A stretch of DNA of 64,000 nt from Caldifarciminota bacterium UBA1063 (GTDB lineage Bacteria > Hydrothermota > Hydrothermia > UBA1063). The notes beneath the pieces were generated by a model, which saw only the letters and a program-made list of their open reading frames with translations, was not told the DNA's origin and did no database searches. Shown here in pieces: positions 54,555 through 63,603 of this stretch. Numbering within the stretch: the stretch's first letter is position 1; every line of letters begins with the position of its first letter. The DNA lies in the NCBI GenBank assembly GCA_002316275.1, contig DCDE01000035.1, positions 6,051 to 70,050 on the forward strand. Reading direction: 5' to 3'. The position numbers and the translations under genes were made by a program.

Positions 54555-55809
54555 CCTTTACAGTCCACTCGACTTTTCCTCTCATGCTGCTGTTATAAAG
54601 AGGAGTATTAAAAGCCCTGGATTTTATGAACTCCCTGTTTATTGTTATTTCCGCTTCGGGGTTGAAAGCAAAGAATGACGCCTTGTAACCCTTTTCAATA
54701 GCCCCTAACCCTTCTAATTTAAGAAGTTCGGCTGGTCTTGTACTCATAACTTTCGTAAGTCTCACAAGATCCATTCCCCCAGAAACCACAAGCTCATTGT
54801 ATAATACCACAAATGCTAAGTCAAGCCATATCATACCAAAGGGAGCTGAATTAAACTCATCCATCTTCTCAAAATCAGCATGAGGCGCATGGTCTGTAGC
54901 AATTATGTCAATTACACCATCCTTCAGGGCTTCAAGAAGTGCATGCCTATCATCCCTTGTTCTAAGCGGAGGATTAACCTTATAGACCGGGTCATAATTA
55001 CTAAGACTCTCTTCGTCAAAGATTAGGTGATGGGGTGTAACTTCTGCAGTAACGTTAAGCCCAGAGGCCTTTGCAAGCTTAATTAACTCTATATTGCCCT
55101 TTGAACTGACGTGGGCGATGTGAAGCCTGCCTTTTGTTAGCCGTGCGAGTTCAATATCTCGAAAAATTGCTATAGTTTCTGCTTCTTCCGGCATGCCTCT
55201 GAGGCCAAGCTTTATGGTAAATGGACTTTCATTTGCCACTCCTCGAACGGTTAAGGTTCTATCCTCTGGATGTGATATTATTATACCCCCAAAGAACTTA
55301 GAATATTCTAAAGCCCTTCTCATTACACCACTCGACTGTACCCAACTCCCGTCATCAGAAAACGCAATAGCACCACCCTCCGCCATATCGGCAAGTTCAG
55401 CAAGTTCCTCCCCCTGCCTCCTCTTAGTGATAGTTCCACAGGGAAATACATCAGCATTACCTTCCTCTTTTGAACGCCTTAAAATGTATTCAACAACACT
55501 TCGGTTGTCACAGGGAGGATTTGTATTTGGCATAGACACCAATGCCACGTATCCACCATGGATAGCTGCCATTGTGCCAGTTCTAATATCTTCCTTATAC
55601 TCATCCCCAGGTTCCCTAAGGTGAGCATGCATATCGACAAGGCCAGGAATAAGAAAGTTACCATTACAATCGATAATTTCAACATCCTTAAGATCAATAG
55701 AGGGCAAGGCATCAAGGATAACGCCATCTTCAATTAAAACATCACTTTTAACAATTTTTTCATTAGAAGTATCAACGACTTTGCAATTTTTAAAAAGTAT
55801 CTTACTCAT
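54532..55809 (-). CDS. pyrC: Dihydroorotase
   Basis: 425 residues, class I type. Zinc-binding DMHAHLREPG near residue 58, the MPNTNPPCDN loop, the His in LHIAHVSSKG, EVTPHHL and the catalytic Asp in IIATDHAPHADFEK. It closes carbamoyl aspartate to dihydroorotate. ATGA overlap with pyrB (55806-55809). Confidence 0.95.
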   Translation of the reverse strand: MSKILFKNCKVVDTSNEKIVKSDVLIEDGVILDALPSIDLKDVEIIDCNGNFLIPGLVDMHAHLREPGDEYKEDIRTGTMAAIHGGYVALVSMPNTNPPCDNRSVVEYILRRSKEEGNADVFPCGTITKRRQGEELAELADMAEGGAIAFSDDGSWVQSSGVMRRALEYSKFFGGIIISHPEDRTLTVRGVANESPFTIKLGLRGMPEEAETIAIFRDIELARLTKGRLHIAHVSSKGNIELIKLAKASGLNVTAEVTPHHLIFDEESLSNYDPVYKVNPPLRTRDDRHALLEALKDGVIDIIATDHAPHADFEKMDEFNSAPFGMIWLDLAFVVLYNELVVSGGMDLVRLTKVMSTRPAELLKLEGLGAIEKGYKASFFAFNPEAEITINREFIKSRAFNTPLYNSSMRGKVEWTVKDGKIYRF

Positions 55810-56744
55810 GACTCTTTTTCTCCCTTAATGAACAGGTAGAGGACAGCCATTCTAACTGCCACGCCGTTGGTGACCTGGTTCAAAATTAAAGATTCTCTTT
55901 CCTGAAGAAGATCAAAATCCAGCTCAACGCCCCAGTTCACGGGTCCAGGGTGCATGATAACTGCATTCTCCTTAGCTTTCCTAAGTCTCTCTATTGTAAT
56001 ACCAAAAAATTTACGGTATTCCCTGATCGAAGGGAAATAAGCTTCTTCAAGTCTCTCCTTTTGAATCCTAAGTGCCATAATCACGTCTTTGTCTTTTACA
56101 GCTTCATCAACATCGTAAGAAATATCTGCACCTAAATCCTGAAAATATTCAGGTAAGAGGGTAGGTGGACCAGAAAGAGTAACCTTTGCACCAAGTTTCT
56201 TAAGCCCAAATATATTAGACCTTGCAACCCTAGAGTGAAGTATATCACCAACAATTAGCACATCTAAGCCTTCAATGCTTCCGAATCTATCTTGCATAGT
56301 TAAGATATCAAGCAAGGCCTGGGTCGGATGTTCGTGAGTCCCATCACCCGCATTTATCACTGCAGCCTTTGTATACCTTGCTAAAAAGTGAGGTGCCCCT
56401 GATGCCCAATGTCTTATGACGAACGCATCGGCTTTCATCGCATCTATGTTTAGAAGGGTGTCAAGAAGAGATTCCCCCTTTTGAACGGCAGATCCCCTTG
56501 TAGATACACTAACAGTGTCTGCAGAAAGTCTCTTAGCTGCAAGATCAAAGGAAGACTGGGTTCTCGTTGATGGCTCAAAAAACATATTTACAACCGTTTT
56601 TCCTCTCAGCGTTGGTACCTTTTTTATTGGCCTATAAAGGATCTCCCTCAATGATCTTGCAGTATCAAGAATTAATTCGATCTCTTCCCTATCAAGCTCA
56701 TTGAGACCCAGCAGATCCTTTTTCGTTAATGACTGACTATCCAT
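55806..56744 (-). CDS. pyrB: Aspartate carbamoyltransferase catalytic subunit
   Basis: 312 residues. Carbamoyl-phosphate loop FFEPSTRTQSSFDLAAKRL, then GSAVQKGESLLDT, RHWASGAPHFLAR, HPTQALLDILTM and MHPGPVNWGVE. It makes carbamoyl aspartate, the first committed pyrimidine step. No pyrI regulatory gene is adjacent; pairing directly with pyrC is the arrangement of many bacteria in which the two proteins associate. Confidence 0.95.
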   Translation of the reverse strand: MDSQSLTKKDLLGLNELDREEIELILDTARSLREILYRPIKKVPTLRGKTVVNMFFEPSTRTQSSFDLAAKRLSADTVSVSTRGSAVQKGESLLDTLLNIDAMKADAFVIRHWASGAPHFLARYTKAAVINAGDGTHEHPTQALLDILTMQDRFGSIEGLDVLIVGDILHSRVARSNIFGLKKLGAKVTLSGPPTLLPEYFQDLGADISYDVDEAVKDKDVIMALRIQKERLEEAYFPSIREYRKFFGITIERLRKAKENAVIMHPGPVNWGVELDFDLLQERESLILNQVTNGVAVRMAVLYLFIKGEKES

Positions 56745-56754
56745 TTATAGATCC

Positions 56755-58089
56755 TCAAAAGTAATCCACATACTCCTGTGGATGTGGAAGCAGATTAACC
56801 TTCTCGTACTCCTTATTCTTAGCCTCGATCCATTTATCGATCAATTCACGAGTAAATACATTCTCTTTGGTGAGGAAATGGTAGTCCTTAGTCAAGGCAT
56901 CGAGTGCCTCTTTCAAATTAGCCGGAAGCAGTTGAACCTTCCCCTCTCTTACACATTCTACATCCACCTTACCTTCGAACGGGTCGCCAGGATCAATCTT
57001 ATTCTCTACTCCATCCATGCCCGCCATAATTATTGCCGCAAGACCAAGATAGGTATTCATAGTTGCATCAGGAGGCCTATATTCAATATCAACATCTTTA
57101 CCCTTAGCATAACCAGGAATTCTCACTGCGGCAGTTCTATTAGCCAGAGCGTATGTGATGGCAACAGGGGCTTCGAATCCTGAATATAACCTCTTATAAG
57201 AATTGGTAGATGCATTTACAAAGGCACTTAGTGCTCGAGCATGCCTTAAGATACCTCCAATAAAATAAATTGCAGTTTTACTAAGACCAAGGTTTTTTTC
57301 ATCTCCATAAAAAATCGATTCACCATTCTTAGAAAGATAGATGTGGAAATGGAAGCCATTTCCCGGCTCGTTGAAAAGGGGCTTGGGCATAAAAGTAGCA
57401 ACTAAGCCTTCATCCTCAGCAACTCTCCTTATTACATATTTTGAGGTTTCAACGGCATCAGCCATACTAAGAGCTTCTCCGAAAGCGAGTTCGATCTCAT
57501 TCTGACCATACCCGCCAACCTCATGATGGTGGTATTTTACCTTTACCCCGGATTTGCTTAGATATTTGAGTATCTGTGTCCTTGTATCAAAAAAGGCATC
57601 ATAAGGTTCCGCAATGTGATAACTTGAATTCATCCTTTTATCCTCAATGAAACTTATTGCGTACCCCGTCTCATCAAATTCCACATCTTCAAACAGGTAG
57701 AACTCTAACTCAGGTAATATTCTAACCTCTTCTGCAAGCCCCGATGTTCTGACCAATTTAATCGCATCTTTAAGCACATTCCTAGGGTAAGCGGGGTAGA
57801 GATCCATGGTATCAGAAAAATACAGATCTGCATAAACCGCGAGGACCCCATCCCTTGTAGGGTCAATAAAGGCACTTGTAAGATCCGGAAACAACCTTAA
57901 GTCTGAATTTTGAACCTCTGTGTATCCAGTGCTGGAGCCATCGATGCCAATCCCTTTGTCAATTGCCCTTAGGAAGAAACTGCCGTCTATGCTCACATGC
58001 CGAAGTCTACCAAGTAGACAAGAGAAACGAAGGTCCACCACCTTTATTTCTCCACCCTCCACCAACTTTTGTATTTCACGGAGTTCCAT
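56755..58089 (-). CDS. glnA: Glutamine synthetase, type I
   Basis: 444 residues from the ATG at 58089, placed 4 bases after GGAGG; another ATG one codon earlier and a longer frame to 58119 are less well spaced. Blocks: GIGIDGSSTGYTEVQNSDL, EFYLFEDVEF, VKYHHHEVGGYGQNEIEL, NEPGNGFHFHIYL, NRTAAVRIPGY and EYRPPDATMNTYL. It condenses glutamate and ammonia. The neighbours murI and pyrB also deal in glutamate or glutamine-derived nitrogen. The adenylylation-site region of the E. coli enzyme is not evident. Confidence 0.94.
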   Translation of the reverse strand: MELREIQKLVEGGEIKVVDLRFSCLLGRLRHVSIDGSFFLRAIDKGIGIDGSSTGYTEVQNSDLRLFPDLTSAFIDPTRDGVLAVYADLYFSDTMDLYPAYPRNVLKDAIKLVRTSGLAEEVRILPELEFYLFEDVEFDETGYAISFIEDKRMNSSYHIAEPYDAFFDTRTQILKYLSKSGVKVKYHHHEVGGYGQNEIELAFGEALSMADAVETSKYVIRRVAEDEGLVATFMPKPLFNEPGNGFHFHIYLSKNGESIFYGDEKNLGLSKTAIYFIGGILRHARALSAFVNASTNSYKRLYSGFEAPVAITYALANRTAAVRIPGYAKGKDVDIEYRPPDATMNTYLGLAAIIMAGMDGVENKIDPGDPFEGKVDVECVREGKVQLLPANLKEALDALTKDYHFLTKENVFTRELIDKWIEAKNKEYEKVNLLPHPQEYVDYF

Positions 58090-58099
58090 CATACCTCCT

Positions 58100-58900
58100 T
58101 TAATGATTCTCAAGATCAACTTTTTTTAAATTATTAACCCTGTCTCCCAAAAACCTTTCAATTAGCTCCAAGTAATGGGGAGGAATATCGGTTAAATAAA
58201 TGTCGAGATTGCCTCCCCCCGAATTTAAAAGCCCACCTTTTAACAAAAAATCACGGACTTCTTTCGCCACTTCCTCTGCAGGGTCCACCAAAGAGATCTC
58301 GCTACCAAGCACATCTCTTATTACATCCTTTAAAATCGGATAATGAGTACAGCCGAGAATTACGGTGTCGACTTTCTCCCTGAGATGAGCAAGATAAAGC
58401 TCAGCTACATCTTTAGCAATTGAGCCCGAATTTATCCCTTCTTCTGCAAGGGGAACAAAGAGCGGACACGCTTTTTCAATCACTTCAAAATCTTCTGGGA
58501 ACAGCCTCTTATGGGCACCGCTGTTAATGGTCGCCACCGTTCCAATCACGCCGACTTTTCTGCTTCTTGACTTGTTTATTGCAACCTTTACGCCCGGTTC
58601 CACTACACCAAAGATGGGAATTCCTAAATTCCGATCTTTAAGGAATTCCAATGCAACGCTGGAAACAGTGTTACAAGCGACCACTATAACTTTGACCTGG
58701 AATTTTATTAAAAACTCAGTATCCTGAATGGCAAATTTCTTAATGGTATCCTCCGATTTATTTCCGTATGGAACCCGTGCAGTATCACCAAGGTAAATTA
58801 TGTCCTCCTGTGGCAAACACCTTCTAAGCTCTCCAACTACTGTTAATCCACCAATTCCAGAATCAAACACTCCAATAGGTCTTCTATTAACTTCTCTCAT
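58100..58900 (-). CDS. murI: Glutamate racemase
   Basis: 266 residues from the ATG at 58900 (a TTG two codons earlier is the alternative), inside the end of the amidase gene. Blocks: GVFDSGIGGLTVVGELRR, the first catalytic Cys in VACNTVSS, and the second in LGCTHYPILKD. It makes D-glutamate for peptidoglycan and possibly for the glutamate polymer whose genes lie at 9.8-11.5 kb. Confidence 0.94.
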   Translation of the reverse strand: MREVNRRPIGVFDSGIGGLTVVGELRRCLPQEDIIYLGDTARVPYGNKSEDTIKKFAIQDTEFLIKFQVKVIVVACNTVSSVALEFLKDRNLGIPIFGVVEPGVKVAINKSRSRKVGVIGTVATINSGAHKRLFPEDFEVIEKACPLFVPLAEEGINSGSIAKDVAELYLAHLREKVDTVILGCTHYPILKDVIRDVLGSEISLVDPAEEVAKEVRDFLLKGGLLNSGGGNLDIYLTDIPPHYLELIERFLGDRVNNLKKVDLENH

Positions 58901-60296
58901 ATGCAACTTTAAATTTAATTATCGCATCGACTATTGCATCAGCAAGCTTTTCCTGATACCTCGTGTCCTTTAGTTTCTTTGCTTCATCTTTATTTGTAAG
59001 GAATCCAAGCTCCACCAGCACCGAAGGGGCATAAACACCTTGAAGAACATAAAACCCTGCCTGTTTTACACCTCGGTCAAGACTACTGATTGAATTTACC
59101 AACGATTCTTGAACAAAATAGGCAAGGTCCTGGGACTCCTTTAAAAACTCGTACTGAGCCATGTCACCTATAATCATCGACAGTATATCGCCCTTGTCAG
59201 TGTTCTTATCGACTTCGTACTTAACTACCGAGTTTTCAAAGGCAGCTACGGAGCGCTCCCACTCTGTTCTCGCTTCTGAAAGGAAGAAGGTTTCCACACC
59301 TCTTGCCTTACTACCGGGAGCATAGTTGCAGTGAATGGAAACATAAAGGTCTGCCTTATTTTTTTGGGCTATCCGAGCTCTCTCACCGAGAGACACGAAG
59401 TAATCCCCACTTCTTGTGAGAACTACCTTTATTCCCATCCTTTCCAATTTCTTTTTAATAAGCTTTGAAACCTGGAGCACCACATCTTTTTCCCTAATAC
59501 CATTTGCAACAGCTCCGGGGTCGTGGCCACCGTGCCCAGGGTCTATCACAACAACCTTAATGTTTCTCTCATAGCCCTTCTTTGGTGCCTCAATAATCGG
59601 GGGTACTTCTGGAGTTGTTACCTTTTCTGGCACCTGCACTTCTCCAGGTGGCCCTTCACGCTGAAATTTTAGCACTATCGACATAAGCCCCTTAGAGACT
59701 ATGTACTTTACTCCGTCATTTACGGTAATTAGAAAGGTTACACCTTCAGTAGTATGCCTTGTTCTAACTGCCTTGACGAATTCGCCATATACTTTCTTTC
59801 CAGCAAGACCACTATAGAAACCACTTTTAATAAAAACATATATGGTATCTTCACTCTGAAACACAACAGGGGATAAATCCCTATTATGTTCTATCACAAT
59901 AGAATCGGCATCGAGCTTAAAACTCTTCACACTTGGAGGGTATTTGGAGATTATGTATCTCTTATTCTGATAATCCCAATAATATATCTGAGTCTCTGAA
60001 AACCAAGATAGGATATATGCCCAAGATTCCCCGTCGAGAAAAAGGGTATTGTCATCTATATAAACATTTTCGAGTGGAATCGATTGATTCCCGAGCCATG
60101 CTACTTTCTTTTCAAAGCTCAATCTGACTTTTTTTGTGCCCGAAAAAAGTTCAACGGTAGTGTCAGATACAAAGGAACTACACTTCAGAAGATCCGCAAT
60201 ATCTTTGTAAGAAATATAGTCAACACCACCAATGCTAATGGGATTAAATTTTACTGTTTCAAAGGCAAGGAGAATCCCCAAAAAAAAACTTAACAT
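58887..60296 (-). CDS. N-acetylmuramoyl-L-alanine amidase with N-terminal beta domains
   Basis: 469 residues. Short signal MLSFFLGILLAFE. Residues about 20-110 resemble a copper-amine-oxidase-N-like domain (ISIGGVDYISYKDIADLL, NVYIDDNTLFLDGESW); about 125-215 is an AMIN-like beta domain. From about 250 the Amidase_3 domain has all zinc ligands and the catalytic Glu: VVIDPGHGGHDPG, NGIREKDVVLQVSK, VSIHCNYAPG and VLVELGFLTN. It cleaves the amide between N-acetylmuramate and stem peptide, usually in daughter-cell separation. It leads the ten-gene minus-strand run. Confidence 0.92.
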   Translation of the reverse strand: MLSFFLGILLAFETVKFNPISIGGVDYISYKDIADLLKCSSFVSDTTVELFSGTKKVRLSFEKKVAWLGNQSIPLENVYIDDNTLFLDGESWAYILSWFSETQIYYWDYQNKRYIISKYPPSVKSFKLDADSIVIEHNRDLSPVVFQSEDTIYVFIKSGFYSGLAGKKVYGEFVKAVRTRHTTEGVTFLITVNDGVKYIVSKGLMSIVLKFQREGPPGEVQVPEKVTTPEVPPIIEAPKKGYERNIKVVVIDPGHGGHDPGAVANGIREKDVVLQVSKLIKKKLERMGIKVVLTRSGDYFVSLGERARIAQKNKADLYVSIHCNYAPGSKARGVETFFLSEARTEWERSVAAFENSVVKYEVDKNTDKGDILSMIIGDMAQYEFLKESQDLAYFVQESLVNSISSLDRGVKQAGFYVLQGVYAPSVLVELGFLTNKDEAKKLKDTRYQEKLADAIVDAIIKFKVAYERS

Positions 60297-60302
60297 TGCT
60301 AT

Positions 60303-60331
60303 ATTTTAAAGAAAGATTCGGGTTTCACCAA
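60303..60331 (-). promoter_or_regulatory. Amidase promoter, apparently leaderless
   Basis: Minus strand: TTGGTG (60326-60331), 17 bases, TAAAAT (60303-60308), then 6 bases (ATAGCA) to the ATG at 60296. It would drive the whole run from the amidase to the M16 genes. Confidence 0.6.
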
Positions 60332-60510
60332 AAGTTCAGTATTAAGTGAGACATTGTAATAATTTTTTTACCTCTCGTAAAATTTTTTATTCTAAACAGC
60401 CGTGTGCATATGTAACACTCGTTGATACCTTCCGCAATTTATATAGTTATCCCTTCTGGCAAATCAAACTTTATTATTCGGGAAGAATAGAGCTGACAAT
60501 TTAATTATAG

Positions 60511-60534
60511 TGTTCGTTACACGAACATTATAAT
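60511..60534 (+). promoter_or_regulatory. MATE-exporter promoter with palindromic operator
   Basis: A perfect inverted repeat, TGTTCGT-TAC-ACGAACA (60511-60527), ends one base before TATAAT (60529-60534), which is 6 bases (TACCTT) from the ATG at 60541. The palindrome fills the spacer where a repressor would block RNA polymerase. The -35 region is poor (TTATAG), which fits a regulated promoter. The transcript should be leaderless. Confidence 0.7.
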
Positions 60535-60540
60535 TACCTT

Positions 60541-61902
60541 ATGAGCTCAAGGTTTGAGAAAATTCGCGAAGAAATACTTACGCAAGATCCCTTGACCCTT
60601 ATGATAAAGCTTGCCGCCCCTCTTATAGTCCTGAATTTAGTTCACCTCCTATATAACCTTACTGACACTTTCTGGCTTGGCAGGCTGGGAAGATCCGCTG
60701 TCTCTTCGCCAACTCTTTCATGGCCGGTAGTTGGAACTGTTATGAGCCTGGGCATGGGCTTTGGAATCGCAGGATTCGCTTTTATTTCTCAGTACCAGGG
60801 CAGTGGCGAATTCGAAAAGGCAAGGAAATCCATGGGAAATCTCATTACCCTATTTCTCATCTTTTCTATCGTATCGGGTACTGCAGGATTTTTTGCAACT
60901 CCTGCAATATTAAAAGCAATGCACATACCTCCCGATACTTTCTCCAATACGGTCAAATACCTCAAAATTATGTTTATCAGTATCCCGTTTTCTTTCATCG
61001 GATTTGCCTTTTCTTTTATCTTGAGAGCTCTCGGGGACACAAGAACTCCAACTATAGTCAACGTCATTGGGCTTTTAATTAACCTCGTACTCGACCCCCT
61101 ATTAATTTTCGGACTCCTGTTTTTCCCAAAAATGGGAGTCACTGGAGCTGCCATTGCCACAGCATTCTCAAATCTTTTCAGTTCGGCGTTATTCGCATAC
61201 CTCTTTATAGAAGGCAAGCTTGGCCTAAAACTGCATCTTGAAGATCTAAAGCCGGACCTGAAACTTTCTCTCAATATAATCTCCAAGGGCATCCCTGCAA
61301 GTATCGGTCAATCCCTGAACTCACTGGGATTTATCTTTTTAGTCAGCATAATTTCCCGTTTTGGGTCTGTCGCAGTAGCAGCGTACAGCATAAGTGATAG
61401 AGTAATCCACATAGTGCTTACAATATCAGATGCCTTGAACCAAGCTTTGAGCTCCGTGCTGGGGCAAAATCTCGGTAAAAAGAACTTTGAAAGGACTAAA
61501 GAAGCAGTAACAAAAGCAGTACTATTAAATTCAATCCTAATATCAGCCCTTGGAATTATCCTCTTCATCTTTAGGACCCAATTAATCTCTCTATTTATCC
61601 AAGACCCAGAAGTAATACAAGAAGGGAAAAACTATATAGAAAAATTTTTGATCGCAATGCCATTCTTTGGTGTATTTGGCGTCTTTACTTCATTAGCTAT
61701 GACTGCTGGTAGAACCACCGAAGGAATGATCTTAGGGCTTCTGAGACTCTGGGCACTTAGAATCCCACTCTCATACTACCTGGGAATAAAATTCGGTACC
61801 AGCGGAATATGGATTGGGATGAGCGTTAGCAATATAGTAGCCTGCTTACTTGCCTTCCTTTGGTACCTGAGGGGAACCTGGAAGAAGGTTCTTGTAGAAT
61901 GA
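60541..61902 (+). CDS. MATE-family multidrug efflux transporter
   Basis: 453 residues with about 12 membrane helices in two homologous halves. MATE blocks: LMIKLAAPLIVLNLVHLLYNLTDTFWLGRLG, FISQYQGSGEFEKARK, FSFILRALGDTRTPT and, in the second half, KGIPASIGQSLNSLG and VLGQNLGKKNFERTK. It exports cationic drugs or metabolites using a Na+ or H+ gradient. The operator-like palindrome over its promoter suggests an unlinked repressor, since none is encoded alongside. Its last 57 bases overlap the end of the GH16-like gene on the other strand. Confidence 0.92.
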   Translation: MSSRFEKIREEILTQDPLTLMIKLAAPLIVLNLVHLLYNLTDTFWLGRLGRSAVSSPTLSWPVVGTVMSLGMGFGIAGFAFISQYQGSGEFEKARKSMGNLITLFLIFSIVSGTAGFFATPAILKAMHIPPDTFSNTVKYLKIMFISIPFSFIGFAFSFILRALGDTRTPTIVNVIGLLINLVLDPLLIFGLLFFPKMGVTGAAIATAFSNLFSSALFAYLFIEGKLGLKLHLEDLKPDLKLSLNIISKGIPASIGQSLNSLGFIFLVSIISRFGSVAVAAYSISDRVIHIVLTISDALNQALSSVLGQNLGKKNFERTKEAVTKAVLLNSILISALGIILFIFRTQLISLFIQDPEVIQEGKNYIEKFLIAMPFFGVFGVFTSLAMTAGRTTEGMILGLLRLWALRIPLSYYLGIKFGTSGIWIGMSVSNIVACLLAFLWYLRGTWKKVLVE

Positions 61903-62610
61903 GGCATCTAGGCTCTTGTATTCAAAACTTATAATCCTAAAATCGTGCTTTAACGTACAATTTGGATTCGAATGCCACCAAAGGTAAATCTCAGCATTTA
62001 AGGGAACATTAGGTATGAATTTCTTGTCCGTTACCTTCCACCTGTGTAAAAGTCTCTCACTCTTTTTCCTGTTCCTCGCAACCGCAAAGCTTTCAAAAAC
62101 CACCGAATCTGGAGACCAGCAGATGATATGCTTAGTTACTTTTTCTCTCCGCTGCAATCTAAAGTTAAACCTTTCGTTAACCTTTAGTACGCTGTCAGGT
62201 TTGTACCATTTCCCAAATAGCCTTATAATCCCAAAATTCCCTGGAGGATTCGAAGGTTTACCCCACCTGCAATACTCAATGTCTACTTCAAAGTGTCCTC
62301 CACTAAAATCGTAGAGGAAAGGTGCGAAACAGGCATAAACAAGGTCTTCTACGTCACCCTCCACTTCAAAGGTAAAGATCCCATAAAGAAAAGTCCTATT
62401 AGAAACTATACCCGAAGAGTAGAGAACGAAGCCCGTATCATTCTTTGTAGTTTTGCAACTTATAAGGAGGGCATCACCATCTCTCCTTATCCCTTCACTT
62501 GTAAAATAATTACCACTTATGCTATCAAAATTTTCAAAGGCTTTCCACTGAAATCCTGAAAATTCTATAACCTCCGAAACTAATGCAAGCCACATTATAT
62601 GATTTAACAT
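61846..62610 (-). CDS. Exported GH16-like (concanavalin-fold) protein
   Basis: 254 residues from the ATG at 62610, five bases after GGAGG (a GTG two codons earlier is the alternative). MLNHIMWLALVSEVIEFS is signal-like. The middle carries FEVDIEYCRWG, matching the GH16 catalytic pattern E-x-D-x-E, after RTFLYGIFTFEVEG, which resembles the GH16 strand that normally reads YGRFEAR. The C-terminal YLWWHSNPN block also fits. GH16 enzymes cut beta-1,3/1,4-glucans or galactans. It may be an active hydrolase or a lectin-like relative. The long convergent overlap with the MATE gene is unusual. Confidence 0.6.
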   Translation of the reverse strand: MLNHIMWLALVSEVIEFSGFQWKAFENFDSISGNYFTSEGIRRDGDALLISCKTTKNDTGFVLYSSGIVSNRTFLYGIFTFEVEGDVEDLVYACFAPFLYDFSGGHFEVDIEYCRWGKPSNPPGNFGIIRLFGKWYKPDSVLKVNERFNFRLQRREKVTKHIICWSPDSVVFESFAVARNRKKSERLLHRWKVTDKKFIPNVPLNAEIYLWWHSNPNCTLKHDFRIISFEYKSLDASFYKNLLPGSPQVPKEGK

Positions 62611-62630
62611 AACCACCTCCTCTATGAAGT

Positions 62631-63128
62631 CTACATGATATAAACAAGTGCAGAAATTGCGAAAATTGTTATAACAGGTAAAAGTATGTTACCATACTTT
62701 AATCTTATATTTTTCTCCATAAGAAAATGATAAAACTCGTACCCCCACATAGGCATAAAAAAACCTGCATGATAAGCAAAAAACCAGCTAAAATGAAACT
62801 CCCTCCTATTCAAAATGAGAAGAATGAAAAGTAGTACAAAGTAGAAAAATAAAAATGCAAAGTAATAGACCACTTTTTTTAGAACTGCCTTATTTCTTCT
62901 TTTCTCCTTAAGCAGTTTTAATGTCCAGTGCTCAAAAAGATATTTATAAGTTGCATACAGAAAAAAGCCCATCCAAAGGCTGCTTATCATGTAAGTCTTA
63001 CCACCAGGTAAGAATCTGGAAAAGAACGAACCACCAAGTGCAATACCAATACAAAGCGGACATACTGCAAAGAGAAAATTTGGAAGAAAAAAAATTAGTA
63101 ACATTACAACGCAAAATTTCTTTTTCAT
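62631..63128 (-). CDS. Membrane protein with an N-terminal CPLC motif
   Basis: 165 residues, family not recognised. A signal-like helix (VVMLLIFFLPNFLFA) leads directly to VCPLCIGIALGGS, a Cys-x2-Cys at the outer face, followed by about three more membrane helices (YMISSLWMGFFLYATYKYLF, VYYFAFLFFYFVLLFILLIL, ILLPVITIFAISALVYIM). Its ATG overlaps the stop of the thioredoxin-like gene. The pairing of a membrane CxxC protein with a membrane-anchored thioredoxin suggests electron transfer across the inner membrane; this is inference. Confidence 0.6.
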   Translation of the reverse strand: MKKKFCVVMLLIFFLPNFLFAVCPLCIGIALGGSFFSRFLPGGKTYMISSLWMGFFLYATYKYLFEHWTLKLLKEKRRNKAVLKKVVYYFAFLFFYFVLLFILLILNRREFHFSWFFAYHAGFFMPMWGYEFYHFLMEKNIRLKYGNILLPVITIFAISALVYIM

Positions 63129-63466
63129 TGTATTTTCTCTAAATAATTGGATATATTCTCATTACCTACGATCAATCTATCTTTCCTCGGGTCATAAAGA
63201 GCAGGAACCTCCAGCGCATCAAACCTCAATCTCTTTCCCAACCTAACAAATTCTTCGTAGTTTTCCTCATTATAAAAAACCTCTTTGAATATAATCATAC
63301 GTGACGTCTCGAGCGACAGGAGATACCTAAGCGCCTCATGACACTTTGGGCATTCGTCGGAATAGTAAAAGATTAACATATCGGTCTCTTTGTTATAGCT
63401 ATATATGGACAGGAATAGAAAGAGCCAACCTAAGACGAGCCCTGCAAAAAAAGACTTTCGACTCAT
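63125..63466 (-). CDS. Membrane-anchored thioredoxin/glutaredoxin-like protein
   Basis: 113 residues. One N-terminal helix (SFFAGLVLGWLFLFLSIY) anchors a small thioredoxin fold: the first strand MLIFYYSDECPKCHEAL holds the CPKC active site (about 40-43), VPALYDP gives the cis-Pro, and the end is NISNYLEKIQ. The fold probably faces the periplasm. It is the upstream partner of the CPLC membrane protein with a four-base overlap. Confidence 0.75.
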   Translation of the reverse strand: MSRKSFFAGLVLGWLFLFLSIYSYNKETDMLIFYYSDECPKCHEALRYLLSLETSRMIIFKEVFYNEENYEEFVRLGKRLRFDALEVPALYDPRKDRLIVGNENISNYLEKIQ

Positions 63467-63531
63467 ATTAAATTATTATCAAACATAAGCTCGGAAGTAT
63501 CAATTATGTAACCTTGAAAGGTAATAAAAAA

Positions 63532-63603
63532 CTGGGGCGCGTGGATTCGAACCACGATCGCAGGATCCAAAATCCTGTGTCCTGCCTATTGGACGACGCC
63601 CCA
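63532..63603 (-). tRNA. tRNA-Gln (anticodon TTG)
   Basis: Minus strand: acceptor TGGGGCG pairs with CGCCCCA, discriminator G. The anticodon stem CAGGA/TCCTG holds TTTTGGA, reading TTG. T-arm GGTTCGAATCC. CCA is not encoded; a T-run follows at once. Confidence 0.94.

Noticed and set aside
60511..60527. LexA (SOS) box
   Set aside because: Gram-positive-type LexA sites read GAAC-N4-GTTC; here the arms are in the opposite order (GTTCG...CGAAC), so SOS control is not supported.
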